DNA of 64,000 nt from Marinomonas spartinae (GCF_016461715.1 NZ_JAEMUI010000005.1:62001-126000), one strand, 5' to 3'; counted from the first letter of the stretch, positions 34,538-44,598 are shown. Notes: generated from the sequence alone by a model not told the origin. Numbers and translations: made by a program.

Positions 34538-35245
34538 ATGAATGAGAACATCATGGCCATTTATTTAGATATTGCCCAACAACTAAAAAATGAAATTCAC
34601 CATCAGTACGAATCGGGTGATTTACTACCAGCCGAACAAAAGTTAGCCAGTCGCTTTAATGTCAATCGGCATACCGTTCGTCGCGCTATTGATGAACTGG
34701 TACAAGATGGTTTAGTAAAACGATTTCAAGGGCTTGGTAATCAAGTGACCCGACCTGCTATTGATTACTCCCTAAATAACCAGTCATGCTTTACCTACAA
34801 TCTCTCAAAAGCAGGTTTAACATTAGACACTCAGGTGCTCGAATGCTGTGAATACAAGCTTCCTCAGGAGCTTGCCTTGCGCCTTAAACTGAGCACAAAA
34901 CAAGAGGTGTTGTTAATCAAAACCTGTCGCTCTATTAATAAGCAAGCCACCACGCTGATCAAACATCACTTGTTTGGCGTCGACAAAGAGATTATGAGCC
35001 AATACCAATCGGGATCCTTACACGGCTTTTTAAAAACACACTACCACTTTCATGCCACCCGAGGCACCACACGACTTAAAGCCCGAATGCCAACCTTTGA
35101 TGAATGTCAGCAGCTACAAATTGGTCGTGGGGTTCCAGTCATGGAAATTCATTCTCAATATTATCTAATCGAAAGCGGTAAGCTGATGGAGTATTCAATT
35201 AGCATCAGCCGCAGCGATATTTTTGAATACAGCGTGGAGCCTTAA
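34538..35245 (+). CDS. phnF: Phosphonate operon regulator PhnF (GntR/HutC family)
   Basis: 235-residue repressor. The winged helix at residues 5-75 (IAQQLKNEIHHQYESGDLLP, FNVNRHTVRRAIDELVQDGLV) is followed by a UTRA effector-binding domain ending in the typical MEIHSQYYLIESGKLMEYSISISRSD. It heads the phn transcript and probably represses it through the two GTCTAGA palindromes upstream, being released by a phosphonate or phosphate-related ligand (inference). ATG at 34553 is an alternative start. Its stop overlaps the phnG start by one base. Confidence 0.93.
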   Translation: MNENIMAIYLDIAQQLKNEIHHQYESGDLLPAEQKLASRFNVNRHTVRRAIDELVQDGLVKRFQGLGNQVTRPAIDYSLNNQSCFTYNLSKAGLTLDTQVLECCEYKLPQELALRLKLSTKQEVLLIKTCRSINKQATTLIKHHLFGVDKEIMSQYQSGSLHGFLKTHYHFHATRGTTRLKARMPTFDECQQLQIGRGVPVMEIHSQYYLIESGKLMEYSISISRSDIFEYSVEP

Positions 35246-35715
35246 TGATGCCGAGTGAAAACCTTACCGAGTCAAACCAACAAGCGCGACAACACTGGAT
35301 GTCAGTAATGGCAAAATCACGTTCAGAAACGTTAATCGCCTTATCAGATACTTATATCAATGAACATCGCTTTGAAACCATCCGCGCAGCCGAAGTAGGC
35401 CTAACCCAAGTACGTGGTCGCATGGGCGGTACTGGGTCTCAATTTAACCTTGGCGATATGACCATGACCCGATGTGTGGTGCGTTCCAGCAATGGTCATT
35501 ATGGCCACAGCTACATTGCAGGACGCAATAAAGAACACGCTACTCGCGCTGCGCAACTGGATGCCATGCTACAAGACCAAACCTACCAACAGGACTTGAT
35601 AACCAACATTATCCAGCCTTTGGCACACCACTTAGCCGAGCAGAACAAAAGGAAAGCGAATGAAGTCGCCCAAACCAAGGTGAACTTTTTTACTCTAGTG
35701 AGAGGAGAAGACTAA
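35245..35715 (+). CDS. phnG: C-P lyase subunit PhnG
   Basis: 156-residue subunit of the PhnGHIJ carbon-phosphorus lyase core. It carries RQHWMSVMAKS, the RAAEVGLTQVRGRMGGTGSQFNLGDMT core (RAAEVGL, RGRMGGTGSQFNLGDMT) and the GHSYIAGRNKEHA motif characteristic of PhnG. With PhnI and PhnH it takes part in attaching the phosphonate to ribose-1-triphosphate. It is translationally coupled to phnF, and phnH follows after 2 nt. Confidence 0.95.
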   Translation: MMPSENLTESNQQARQHWMSVMAKSRSETLIALSDTYINEHRFETIRAAEVGLTQVRGRMGGTGSQFNLGDMTMTRCVVRSSNGHYGHSYIAGRNKEHATRAAQLDAMLQDQTYQQDLITNIIQPLAHHLAEQNKRKANEVAQTKVNFFTLVRGED

Positions 35716-35717
35716 CC

Positions 35718-36344
35718 ATGACCACACCTACCTTAGTGAAAGGTTTCCAACATATCATCCATGACAGTCAAATAGCCTTTCGACAATTACTCAAAGCCAT
35801 GAGCGAGCCCGGCTCTCTGGTTTCAGTGAGTTCACCTGAACCCATCGATCATCTCAATGCCAGCACCTTCGCCATATGCCAAGCCATGCTAGACCAGCAA
35901 ACACCGCTTTGGCTATCACCCCATTTTCATACCACGAATATAAAACACAATCTACATTTTCATACTGGCGTGTCCATTATTGACGAAAGCCAACAAGCCT
36001 TATTCGCTTTGCTTTGCCCCGGTGATTTGGATTCATTTGCCGACTTGTCTCAACACTTTTCGCAAGGAACAAATGAATACCCAGAAACAGGCTGTACCCT
36101 GATCGTACAAGTCAGCAGCATAAAAGACGATCTCTCAGACGAGGGGAATTTACGCCTCACTGGGCCTGGCATAGAAACGGCGAAATTCGTTTCTATCAGT
36201 GACCTTCCGCTTGCGTTATTGGACTACTTATCAAACCAAACAGGAGAACGAAATGCCTCTTTTCCACTTGGTTTGGATTTTATCTTCGTCGATCAAACGC
36301 ACTTAGTTTGTCTACCCCGAACCACTCAAGTGGAGGTACTTTAA
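35718..36344 (+). CDS. phnH: C-P lyase subunit PhnH
   Basis: 208-residue subunit of the C-P lyase core, a cofactor-less PLP-transferase-like fold. Recognisable are FRQLLKAMSEPGSLV near the N-terminus, LCPGDLDSFADLSQ, the YPETGCTLIVQV strand and LTGPGIE, with the C-terminal FPLGLDFIFVD. It sits between phnG and phnI with no gap to phnI. Confidence 0.95.
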   Translation: MTTPTLVKGFQHIIHDSQIAFRQLLKAMSEPGSLVSVSSPEPIDHLNASTFAICQAMLDQQTPLWLSPHFHTTNIKHNLHFHTGVSIIDESQQALFALLCPGDLDSFADLSQHFSQGTNEYPETGCTLIVQVSSIKDDLSDEGNLRLTGPGIETAKFVSISDLPLALLDYLSNQTGERNASFPLGLDFIFVDQTHLVCLPRTTQVEVL

Positions 36345-37457
36345 ATGTACGTTGCCGTTAAGGGTGGAGAAACCGCCATAAACAACGCACACAAATTACT
36401 CGACAAAACCCGTCGTGGTAGTTTGGACATTCCTGAATTATCGGTGGCACAAATCAGCGAGCAATTGCCTTTGGCGGTTGCCCGTGTAATGACTGAAGGT
36501 TCCATTTATGATCCGCAGTTAGCGGCTTTGGCTATCAAGCAATCCGCCGGAGATCTGGTTGAAGCCATTTTTTTATTACGTGCCTATCGCACCACACTCA
36601 GCCGCTTTTACAGCAGCGATCCAATCGATACCACACAAATGCAAGTTGAACGGCGTATTTCAGCCACCTTTAAGGACCTTCCCGGTGGACAACTGCTAGG
36701 CTCCACATTTGACTATACACACCGACTATTAGACTTCACTTTACTTGCCGACGGCCGAACACCCGAAGAACTCGAAACGATCACCTCGACCAGCCAAGAA
36801 GATGATGCCGAAGCCATGACACGTGTACTGCAAATGCTGGAGCGAGAAAATCTTATGGTGGAGGAAATCGATGAACAAACCACACCCACTGACATCACCC
36901 AAGACCCACCAGCTTACCCTTGCCATCGCAGTGCTCGACTACAAGCCCTAGCCCGTGCTGATGAAGGTTTTTTACTGGCACTGGGGTATTCCACCCAGCG
37001 AGGATATGGGCGCAATCACCCTTTCGCGGGAGAAATTCGCACAGGCGACGTCACCATTAGCATCACCCCAGACGAACTGGGCTTCAGTATCGATATAGGT
37101 ACTCTGCAAGTCACCGAATGCGAAATGATCAATGGCTTTAGCAAGTTAGAAAACGATGATATTAAGTTCACTCGCGGCTACGGGCTGGCCTTTGGACAAA
37201 ACGAACGTAAAACCCTGTCTATGGCTTTAATCGACCGCTCCTTGCAAGCCGAGAAATACGGAGAAGAGCGTGTTTCTCCGGCCCAGCAAGAAGAGTTTAT
37301 TTTATCCCATTGTGACAACGTGGAAGCCGCAGGCTTTGTTTCTCACTTAAAACTTCCCCATTACGTTGACTTTCAATCTGAGTTGGAATTATTACGTCGC
37401 CTTCGCCAAGAGAGGATGGATAACGAACAACAAGGTGCCTCAGGAGAACAAGCATGA
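36345..37457 (+). CDS. phnI: C-P lyase subunit PhnI
   Basis: 370-residue nucleosidase subunit that, with PhnGHL, displaces adenine or guanine from a nucleoside triphosphate to form alkylphosphonate ribose triphosphate. It has the N-terminal MYVAVKGGETAINNAH, FLLRAYRTTLSRF, YTHRLLDFTLLADGR, and the C-terminal FTRGYGLAFGQNERKTLSMALIDR block. Its stop overlaps the start of phnJ by four bases (ATGA). Confidence 0.96.
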   Translation: MYVAVKGGETAINNAHKLLDKTRRGSLDIPELSVAQISEQLPLAVARVMTEGSIYDPQLAALAIKQSAGDLVEAIFLLRAYRTTLSRFYSSDPIDTTQMQVERRISATFKDLPGGQLLGSTFDYTHRLLDFTLLADGRTPEELETITSTSQEDDAEAMTRVLQMLERENLMVEEIDEQTTPTDITQDPPAYPCHRSARLQALARADEGFLLALGYSTQRGYGRNHPFAGEIRTGDVTISITPDELGFSIDIGTLQVTECEMINGFSKLENDDIKFTRGYGLAFGQNERKTLSMALIDRSLQAEKYGEERVSPAQQEEFILSHCDNVEAAGFVSHLKLPHYVDFQSELELLRRLRQERMDNEQQGASGEQA

Positions 37458-38374
37458 GCATTTCTTCTACTACATCGATAAACAAAGCCACTCTTGAGCC
37501 CATTAAAGACGGCTACAATTTTGCTTATCTTGATGAACAAACCAAACGCATGATACGTCGTGCGCTTCTCAAAGCCGTAGCAATCCCTGGTTATCAGGTA
37601 CCCTTTGGTGGCCGAGAAATGCCCATGCCTTATGGTTGGGGAACGGGTGGAATACAATTAACCGCTGCGCTCATCGGTGAATCTGATGTACTAAAAGTCA
37701 TTGACCAAGGGGCCGACGACACAACAAATGCCGTCAGTATTCGTGCCTTTTTTAAAGCCTTAACGGGAGTCAAGACAACGGAAAACACCGTAGAAGCCAG
37801 CTTGATTCAAACCCGCCACCGTATTCCAGAAACGCCATTAAAAGCCGACCAGATTCTCGTTTACCAAGTGCCTATTCCTGAACCGCTGCGCTTTATCGAA
37901 CCCAGCGAAGTGGAAACGCGAAAAATGCACGCCCTACAAGACTACGGCGTTATGCACGTCAAACTCTATGAAGACATCGCCCATTTCGGCCATATTGCGA
38001 CTACTTACGCCTACCCGGTGCAAGTCAATGATAGATACATTATGGACCCATCGCCCATTCCAAAATTTGACAATCCAAAGATGCATCAAATGCCAGCCTT
38101 ACAGCTGTTTGGCGCAGGACGCGAAAAGCGTATTTATGCCATTCCACCTTTCACTAAGGTCAAAAGTTTAGACTTCGAAGACCATCCGTTTGAAATACAA
38201 GCATGGCAAGAGCGTTGCGCAATTTGTCACTCAAAAGACAGCTTCTTAGACGAGGTCATCATCGACGATCAAGGCACTCGCAGCTACATCTGTTCAGACA
38301 CGGATTACTGCCGACAGCAGGTAAGCAAAAACGAGGCGGCTCCCTCCCAAGCTGGAGAAAAAACTCATGACTAA
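37454..38374 (+). CDS. phnJ: C-P lyase catalytic subunit PhnJ (radical SAM)
   Basis: 306-residue radical-SAM enzyme that homolytically cleaves the C-P bond. Cysteines 255, 258, 280 and 286 reproduce exactly the 3/22/6 spacing of the E. coli PhnJ cysteines that bind the 4Fe-4S cluster and carry the thiyl chemistry (CAICHSK...ICSDTDYC). The GYQVPFGGREMPMPYGWGTGG segment is the conserved glycine region. It overlaps phnI by 4 nt and phnK by 8 nt. Confidence 0.97.
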   Translation: MSISSTTSINKATLEPIKDGYNFAYLDEQTKRMIRRALLKAVAIPGYQVPFGGREMPMPYGWGTGGIQLTAALIGESDVLKVIDQGADDTTNAVSIRAFFKALTGVKTTENTVEASLIQTRHRIPETPLKADQILVYQVPIPEPLRFIEPSEVETRKMHALQDYGVMHVKLYEDIAHFGHIATTYAYPVQVNDRYIMDPSPIPKFDNPKMHQMPALQLFGAGREKRIYAIPPFTKVKSLDFEDHPFEIQAWQERCAICHSKDSFLDEVIIDDQGTRSYICSDTDYCRQQVSKNEAAPSQAGEKTHD

Positions 38375-39173
38375 TACCCAGTTGTTCCAACAAGATCGTT
38401 CAAATGCACCGTTACTCAAAGTGAACAATCTGACCAAGCTGTACGCCCCAGGAAAAGGTTGTGAAGACATTAATTTCGATCTCTATCCCGGTGAAGTATT
38501 AGGTATCGTGGGTGAATCAGGCTCTGGAAAGTCCACATTATTAACTTGCCTATCCGCCCGCCTTGCGCCAAATGATGGCGAGGTACTGTATCTCAACCGA
38601 GAAAATAACTGGCTTAACCTATACCAACTATCAGAAACCGAACGTCGTTACTTATTAAGAACCGAATGGGGAGTGGTCCACCAGCACGCCCGTGATGGTT
38701 TACGTATGGGGGTCTCTGCTGGAGCCAACATTGGTGAGCGCCTGATGGCCATCGGTGAACGACATTACGGGAAAATCCGCGAAAAAGGCATGAAGTGGAT
38801 GCAAGATGTTGAACTGGAGGTGGATCGCATCGACGATAAACCCTCTACCTATTCGGGCGGTATGCAGCAGCGTCTTCAGATTGCCCGCAATCTGGTGACG
38901 CACCCAAGGGTCGTTTTTATGGACGAGCCGACCGGCGGTCTCGATGTGTCGGTACAAGCCCGCTTGTTAGACCTGTTACGCACCTTGGTTACCGAGATGA
39001 ACCTATCGGTGATTATCGTCACCCATGATCTGGCGGTTGCCCGCTTGCTGGCCCAGCGTTTAGTGGTGATGCGCCACGGCAAGATAGTCGAAACCGGATT
39101 GACCGATCAGGTACTCGATGATCCGCAACATGCTTACACCCAATTATTAGTGTCTTCCGTGCTGACCCCTTAA
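38367..39173 (+). CDS. phnK: C-P lyase-associated ABC ATPase PhnK
   Basis: 268-residue ABC-type ATPase that binds the PhnGHIJ core rather than a membrane permease. It has Walker A GESGSGKST, signature YSGGMQQR, Walker B VVFMDEPTGGLDV and the H-loop VTHD. It resembles peptide-ABC ATPases in its C-terminus. Cotranslated with phnJ; phnL follows after 25 nt. Confidence 0.95.
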   Translation: MTNTQLFQQDRSNAPLLKVNNLTKLYAPGKGCEDINFDLYPGEVLGIVGESGSGKSTLLTCLSARLAPNDGEVLYLNRENNWLNLYQLSETERRYLLRTEWGVVHQHARDGLRMGVSAGANIGERLMAIGERHYGKIREKGMKWMQDVELEVDRIDDKPSTYSGGMQQRLQIARNLVTHPRVVFMDEPTGGLDVSVQARLLDLLRTLVTEMNLSVIIVTHDLAVARLLAQRLVVMRHGKIVETGLTDQVLDDPQHAYTQLLVSSVLTP

Positions 39174-39198
39174 TCCTCTTTAACAAGGTAGATTTAAC

Positions 39199-39924
39199 AT
39201 GACAACAATGATCAATGTGGAGCAGCTCAGTAAAACCTTCACTTTGCACAATCAAGGCGGTATACAACTGCCTGTTTTAGACAAGGTTGATTTACAGGTT
39301 TTTGCCGGTCAATGCACCGTGCTGCATGGCGACAGTGGTTCAGGTAAAAGCACCTTGCTACGTACTTTATACGCCAATTACCTGCCAAGCTCCGGTGCCA
39401 TTTACGTTCGTCATCAGGGAGAGATGTTGGATCTGGCCATAGCCTCTAGCCACCAGCTGCTGAGCGTCAGACGGGATACAATGGGATATGTCAGTCAGTT
39501 TCTGCGCGTGATTCCCCGTATCGCCACGTTGGATGTGGTCATGCAGCCGCTAAAAGAGCGAGGGGTTGCCGACAAGGAAGCCAAAGACAGAGCCGCCGAC
39601 CTACTACAAAAACTCAATATTCCTGAACGGCTATGGTCACTTGCCCCCAGCACCTTTTCAGGCGGTGAGCAGCAACGGGTTAATATTGCCCGAGGATTCA
39701 TTCAAAATTACCCGATTTTATTGTTGGATGAACCAACCGCTTCTTTGGATCAAAAAAATGCTGATGTCGTCGTGCAATTGATTAAAAAGGCGCTCGCCAA
39801 CAATACCGCTGTCGTCGGTATCTTTCATGATGCGCACGTTCGTGACGCTGTTGCTGATCATGTCTTTTCAGTCTATAGCGATACCTCCCATGCAAATGAT
39901 CAAACACCATCGCACATAAATTGA
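39199..39924 (+). CDS. phnL: C-P lyase-associated ABC ATPase PhnL
   Basis: 241-residue second ABC ATPase of the lyase, which works with PhnGHI and docks on PhnK. Walker A is GDSGSGKST, the signature is FSGGEQQR, and Walker B is [12 protein letters not shown]. The segment [16 protein letters not shown] [19 protein letters not shown] is typical of PhnL. Confidence 0.95.
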   Translation: MTTMINVEQLSKTFTLHNQGGIQLPVLDKVDLQVFAGQCTVLHGDSGSGKSTLLRTLYANYLPSSGAIYVRHQGEMLDLAIASSHQLLSVRRDTMGYVSQFLRVIPRIATLDVVMQPLKERGVADKEAKDRAADLLQKLNIPERLWSLAPSTFSGGEQQRVNIARGFIQNYPILLLDEPTASLDQKNADVVVQLIKKALANNTAVVGIFHDAHVRDAVADHVFSVYSDTSHANDQTPSHIN

Positions 39925-39940
39925 TGCTGGAGCACTCACC

Positions 39941-41077
39941 ATGATCTTAACCAATGCTCGAATCGTCTTACCAAATGAAATCATCAAAGGCACCCTAGTC
40001 ATCAATGAAGGGGTCATCACACAAATAGATCAAGGCAATGTTTCATTGCCTACGGCACTAGATTGCCAAAATGGTTACCTAACCGCTGGCATGATAGAAC
40101 TGCATACAGACAATATGGAGAAGCATTTCACTCCACGACCCGGCGTCAACTGGCCCGCCATCCAAGCCTTTAAGGTGCACGATGCTCAAATGGTTAGCGC
40201 AGGGATTACGTCCGTGTTCGATGCCATCTCGGTGGGGGATGTCATCGAAGGCAGTGAACGATTAAATAATCTAAGTCGTATGGTAGAAGCGCTCAATGAA
40301 TCCCGTGACCGTGGTTTAACACGTGCAGATCACTTCTTACATTTACGCTGCGAAGTCAGCCATAAAGATACGTTAGCAAACTTTCACGCCTTATTAGAGC
40401 AAACGAACGTGCAGTTAGTATCGGTGATGGATCATTCTCCAGGACAACGTCAGTTCGCCAATATAGAGAAATATCGTGAGTACTATCAAGGCAAATATAA
40501 ATTATCCAATGCGGAGATGGAGGCCTTCATTACTCGCCAACTGGATGACAGCCAACGCTATAGTGCACAGTTTAGAGAAACCATATGCGACACTTGTCAC
40601 AACCGCCATATTCCTCTTGCCAGCCATGACGATGCCACGATTGAGCATATTGAAGAGTCACATCATTTCAACATGGTGATTGCTGAGTTCCCCACAACGG
40701 AGAAAGCGGCAAAAGCAGCCCATGAAAAAGGTATGAGCGTCTTAATGGGCGCTCCCAATGTTGTTCGTGGCGGCTCTCATTCAGGCAATATTGCCGCTCA
40801 TGAATTAGCTTCTGCTGGGGTATTGGATATTCTCTCCAGCGATTACTACCCCGCCAGTCTTTTGGAGTCGGCTTTTAAAATCGCGCGATTAGAAGATAAT
40901 GATTACGACATTCCAAAAGCGATGAACCTAGTCAGTCTTAATCCCGCAAAAGCCGTTGGTTTACACGACAGAGGTTTAATTGATTTAGGGTGTAAAGCGG
41001 ATCTAATTTGGAGTAGCGCGAAGGAAGACCATGTGCACATTGAGCAGGTTTGGAAAAATGGTCAACGTGCTTTTTGA
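39941..41077 (+). CDS. phnM: Alpha-D-ribose 1-methylphosphonate 5-triphosphate diphosphatase PhnM
   Basis: 378-residue amidohydrolase-superfamily enzyme that removes pyrophosphate from the ribose triphosphate intermediate. It shows ELHTDNMEKHFTPRPGVNW, the HLRCEVSH metal-site strand, VMDHSPGQRQF, SHDDATIEH and the C-terminal LVSLNPAKAVGLHDRG. Followed by phnN after 65 nt without a visible hairpin. Confidence 0.96.
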   Translation: MILTNARIVLPNEIIKGTLVINEGVITQIDQGNVSLPTALDCQNGYLTAGMIELHTDNMEKHFTPRPGVNWPAIQAFKVHDAQMVSAGITSVFDAISVGDVIEGSERLNNLSRMVEALNESRDRGLTRADHFLHLRCEVSHKDTLANFHALLEQTNVQLVSVMDHSPGQRQFANIEKYREYYQGKYKLSNAEMEAFITRQLDDSQRYSAQFRETICDTCHNRHIPLASHDDATIEHIEESHHFNMVIAEFPTTEKAAKAAHEKGMSVLMGAPNVVRGGSHSGNIAAHELASAGVLDILSSDYYPASLLESAFKIARLEDNDYDIPKAMNLVSLNPAKAVGLHDRGLIDLGCKADLIWSSAKEDHVHIEQVWKNGQRAF

Positions 41078-41142
41078 CCCCAAACCTCATCCATGTTGAC
41101 GAGTATTATCACGATAAACCGTCTGTAAAGTGAAACATAGCG

Positions 41143-41727
41143 ATGAAAAAAACAAACAAAATCCTTTATTTAATTGGTGCTTCAGGCAGTGGTAAAGACT
41201 CGATTATCTCCGCGTTACGTCAGCATATTGACGTTTCTCAGGCGCGGCTAAACCTAATGGTTGCTCATCGCTATATCTGTCGAGATTGGCACTCTGGCAG
41301 CGAAAATCATATTCAGTTGAGCGAAAAGGAATTTTGTCAGCGCAAACAATTAGGGCTCTTTGCCTTAGATTGGCAAGCCAATGGCCTACGCTATGGCATA
41401 GGCCGTGAAATAGACCTTTGGCTGGCACAAGGGCAAACGGTGATTGTTAATGGTTCCCGTGGCTATTTATCCACCGCAAGAGCGTTATACCGTGAGCAGT
41501 TAGTACCAGTATTGATCACAGTCGATGAGGCCATCTTACGTCAACGTCTTATCGACAGAGGACGAGAGTCGCTTGATGACATCGACTCACGCATTATTAG
41601 GAATCAACAACTCACTCGGGAACAAAAGCTACTCGCTGATTGCTACAGGATTGACAATAGCACGCAAATTGATCATGCCGTTAAACAACTGATGGCGTAT
41701 ATCAACCGTCTATTGGATCATCAGTAA
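41143..41727 (+). CDS. phnN: Ribose 1,5-bisphosphate phosphokinase PhnN
   Basis: 194-residue guanylate-kinase-like enzyme converting ribose 1,5-bisphosphate to PRPP, the last step that returns the carbon skeleton to nucleotide metabolism. The P-loop is GASGSGKDS. AHRYICRDWHSGSENHIQLSE and GYLSTARALYREQLVPVLI are family blocks. Confidence 0.94.
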   Translation: MKKTNKILYLIGASGSGKDSIISALRQHIDVSQARLNLMVAHRYICRDWHSGSENHIQLSEKEFCQRKQLGLFALDWQANGLRYGIGREIDLWLAQGQTVIVNGSRGYLSTARALYREQLVPVLITVDEAILRQRLIDRGRESLDDIDSRIIRNQQLTREQKLLADCYRIDNSTQIDHAVKQLMAYINRLLDHQ

Positions 41728-41740
41728 AGGAGTCAGTCAT

Positions 41741-42586
41741 ATGCTAAAGCGACCTGAGAAAAGACCAATCTTAGAGCAAACCAAAGCGGCGAAATCTCTA
41801 TTAACGATTCGTATTCTTGGCTCAGGCAACGCGGCACAGGTTCCTGTGTGGGGTTGTCACTGCCTAGCCTGCGAGCGCGCCAGACGAGATCATTCCTTTC
41901 GCCGTGGCCCTTGTAGCCTTGAGATTCGTACGGAACTTGGCACCACACTAATCGATGCAGGCTTTAGTGATTTGGCTGAGCGCTACGACTTCGAAGAGAT
42001 AACACGCATTGTGTTGACGCATTTTCATATGGATCATGTACAAGGGTTATTTCATCTTCGCTGGTCAGAAAGAGCGCAGAAAATTCCAGTCTTTCGGCCG
42101 GATGATGAAAAAGGCGCAGACGATCTCTACAAACATCCTGGCGTACTGGATTTTCAAGCGCCTTTTATTCCATTTAATACCGTTCAACTTCAGGATTTTT
42201 CCATTACGCCTTTACCCTTGATTCACTCTAAAATTACCTTGGGCTATGTGATCGAAAAAGACGGTTTCACCTTCGCCTATCTGACGGATACCGTAGGATT
42301 ACCAGATGCTAGCTTGGCTTTCTTAAGAAACAAAACCCTCGACTGTCTGATAGTAGATTGTTCCGAGCCACCGACTCCAACCGCGCCAAGAAATCATAAC
42401 GACATCAACCTTGCCCTTTGGATGTATAACACCCTAGAGCCCAAGCAAATGATACTGACCCACATTAGTCATCGACTCGATTGTTGGTTGTTAGAACATA
42501 AGGAAAGTTTACCAGCCAATATAAAGATAGCCAGCGATGGACTGACAATATATCAAAACACAGAATTTTCATCAGGAAAACATTAA
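41741..42586 (+). CDS. phnP: Phosphoribosyl 1,2-cyclic phosphate phosphodiesterase PhnP
   Basis: 281-residue metallo-beta-lactamase-fold enzyme opening the cyclic phosphate product of C-P lyase. It has the dinuclear site motif THFHMDH, the structural-zinc cysteines in WGCHCLACERARRD, and late metal ligands in DCSEPPTP and THISHRLD. It has about 20 extra N-terminal residues relative to E. coli PhnP (252 aa); I see no other start. phnO is absent between phnN and phnP. Confidence 0.94.
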   Translation: MLKRPEKRPILEQTKAAKSLLTIRILGSGNAAQVPVWGCHCLACERARRDHSFRRGPCSLEIRTELGTTLIDAGFSDLAERYDFEEITRIVLTHFHMDHVQGLFHLRWSERAQKIPVFRPDDEKGADDLYKHPGVLDFQAPFIPFNTVQLQDFSITPLPLIHSKITLGYVIEKDGFTFAYLTDTVGLPDASLAFLRNKTLDCLIVDCSEPPTPTAPRNHNDINLALWMYNTLEPKQMILTHISHRLDCWLLEHKESLPANIKIASDGLTIYQNTEFSSGKH

Positions 42587-42609
42587 AAATATATGATAAA
42601 ACGATATTA

Positions 42610-42768
42610 AACATTTTATCTTACATTCTTCCCCCCCCTTTAATGGCATTTTAATATGCCATGATTCATTACGTTCGCTATTTATAAAATCCATCCAGTT
42701 ATTTTATAAAATTTTTTATTCATCCATTATAAAATCTTTATTTAATAAAAATGTAAGATAAATATGTT
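42610..42768. repeat. Inverted-repeat-bounded AT-rich element between phnP and phnC, with C8 tract
   Basis: The left arm (42610-42627) is AACATTTTATCTTACATT. The reverse complement of the right arm (42750-42768) is AACATATTTATCTTACATT, identical except for one inserted base; 13 bases are uninterrupted. The ~120-nt interior contains eight consecutive C residues (42631-42638) and a smaller repeat, ATGGCAT/ATGCCAT (42643-42662). Either a small mobile-element-like insertion or a pair of distant operator sites upstream of phnC. Confidence 0.6.
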
Positions 42769-42805
42769 CTATTGGTTTTATTAAAACTCATCGGAACAAA
42801 ATCAT

Positions 42806-43576
42806 ATGCAACCTGAAAAACTTCTTTCCATTGTCAATTTGGATAAAAGTTATGGAAACCATCATCCCGTTATTAAAAAACTCAGTATGGATTTATACGC
42901 AGGTGAGTTGGTGGCCATCATTGGGCGATCTGGCGCGGGAAAATCGACACTTTTGCATATGATTAATGGCACAATCAGCACCACTGCTGGCGACATCATC
43001 GCCTTTCCCGATAGCGATACGCCCCAAAAAACCCACTTATTAAAAGGCAAAGCACTGCGCCATTGGCGCTCTCAATGCGGCATGATTTTTCAAGATTTTT
43101 GTTTGGTTCCTAGATTAGATGTAATCACTAACGTGCTATTAGGAAGATTAAGCGATACGGGTACGCTGCGCTCTTTATTTAAATTTTTTCCCAAGAAAGA
43201 TGTGGAACGTGCCATTGAATTATTGGAATGGACAGGGCTAATCAATCATGCCTTACAGAGGGCGGAAAACCTATCTGGAGGTCAAAGTCAGCGTGTCGCC
43301 ATTGCCCGAGCATTGATGCAAACACCGCGTATTTTATTAGCCGATGAACCAGTTGCATCTTTAGACCCCAAAAACACTCACCGAGTCATGGAAGCCCTAC
43401 AAGAAATCAGCGCACAAAATATTGCGGTGATGGTCAACCTGCACTCCATCGAACAAGTGAAACAATACTGTTCCCGCGTTGTTGGCATTGCTTCTGGAGA
43501 AATTATTTATAACGGCTCGCCAGATGGACTGACCGAGGACATTCAGCAACGGATTTATGCAAACCCGGCCTCTTAG
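42806..43576 (+). CDS. phnC: Phosphonate ABC transporter ATP-binding protein PhnC
   Basis: 256-residue ATPase of the phosphonate importer. Walker [10 protein letters not shown], signature NLSGGQSQR, Walker [15 protein letters not shown]-loop MVNLHS. It starts the transport half of the cluster, 219 nt after phnP, so it probably has its own promoter in the inverted-repeat region. phnD follows after 38 nt. Confidence 0.95.
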   Translation: MQPEKLLSIVNLDKSYGNHHPVIKKLSMDLYAGELVAIIGRSGAGKSTLLHMINGTISTTAGDIIAFPDSDTPQKTHLLKGKALRHWRSQCGMIFQDFCLVPRLDVITNVLLGRLSDTGTLRSLFKFFPKKDVERAIELLEWTGLINHALQRAENLSGGQSQRVAIARALMQTPRILLADEPVASLDPKNTHRVMEALQEISAQNIAVMVNLHSIEQVKQYCSRVVGIASGEIIYNGSPDGLTEDIQQRIYANPAS

Positions 43577-43614
43577 GCACTCATAATACTTATCTCAACG
43601 AGGATATTCAGACA

Positions 43615-44544
43615 ATGAAAACCAAACTCATTAGCCTACTTTTAGGCTCGACGATTTTAGCCTACAGTGCCACCGCTTCTGCCGCTGTTCGTGAATTAAA
43701 CTTAGGCATTTTAGGTGGTCAAAATGCCACTGAGCAAATCGGCGATAATCAATGTGTCAAAGCATTCTTAGATAAAAAATTGAATGTTGATACAAAGTTA
43801 CGTAATTCATCTGATTACTCTGGCATTATTCAAGGACTCATCGGTGGCAAAATCGATGCCGTTATCAATATGTCTCCGTCAGGCTATGCTTCTGTTTATA
43901 TCAACAATCCTAAAGCGGTTGATATTATTGGTATTACTGCAGATGACAAAGATCAATCTAAAGGTTATCACTCTGTGGTCCTCGTTCGTGCGGATAGTCC
44001 TTATCACAAATTGGCGGATTTAAAAGGCCACTCTTTTGGTTTTGCTGACCCAGATTCAACCTCGGGATTTTTGATACCGAACCATGTTTTTAAACAAAAA
44101 TTTGGTGGCAACAAAGACAACGACTACAACCATTTTTTCAGTTCAACGACTTTTTCTGGCGGTCATGAACAAGATATTTTGGGCGTATTAAATAAACAGT
44201 TTGATGGCGCCGTGACTTGGACATCCATGGTCGGCGATTATAATAAAGGTTATACCGCCGGCGCTTTCACGCGTTTAATGCGTGTAGATCAGCCTGATTT
44301 GATGAAAAAAATTCGCATTATCTGGGAATCCCCATTAATTCCAAATGGCCCAGTGATTATCCGTCATGACCTACCTGCTAAGTTCAAAAAAGAATTAACT
44401 CAGGCGCTTTATGATCTCGATAAAAATGACCATAGCTGCTTTGCTAAATCAGCAGGCGGTAAGGTTCATATGGTTCCAGCTTCGGTCAAAGATTACCAAA
44501 ACATAATCGATCTAAAACGTGAGCTTATGCAAGGTAATCGTTAA
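43615..44544 (+). CDS. phnD: Phosphonate-binding periplasmic protein PhnD
   Basis: 309-residue substrate-binding protein with a Sec signal (MKTKLISLLLGSTILAYSA, cleavage near TASA). The mature part shows LNLGILGGQNATEQ, YSGIIQGLIGGKIDAVINMSPSGYAS, and FADPDSTSGFLIPNHVF, the PhnD phosphonate-binding segments. It delivers phosphonates to the PhnE permeases. Confidence 0.95.
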   Translation: MKTKLISLLLGSTILAYSATASAAVRELNLGILGGQNATEQIGDNQCVKAFLDKKLNVDTKLRNSSDYSGIIQGLIGGKIDAVINMSPSGYASVYINNPKAVDIIGITADDKDQSKGYHSVVLVRADSPYHKLADLKGHSFGFADPDSTSGFLIPNHVFKQKFGGNKDNDYNHFFSSTTFSGGHEQDILGVLNKQFDGAVTWTSMVGDYNKGYTAGAFTRLMRVDQPDLMKKIRIIWESPLIPNGPVIIRHDLPAKFKKELTQALYDLDKNDHSCFAKSAGGKVHMVPASVKDYQNIIDLKRELMQGNR

Positions 44545-44598
44545 TTCCAACAGAAACAGCAAAGACCAAACGCAGCCATTAAAAGAGAAACGCGGGAT

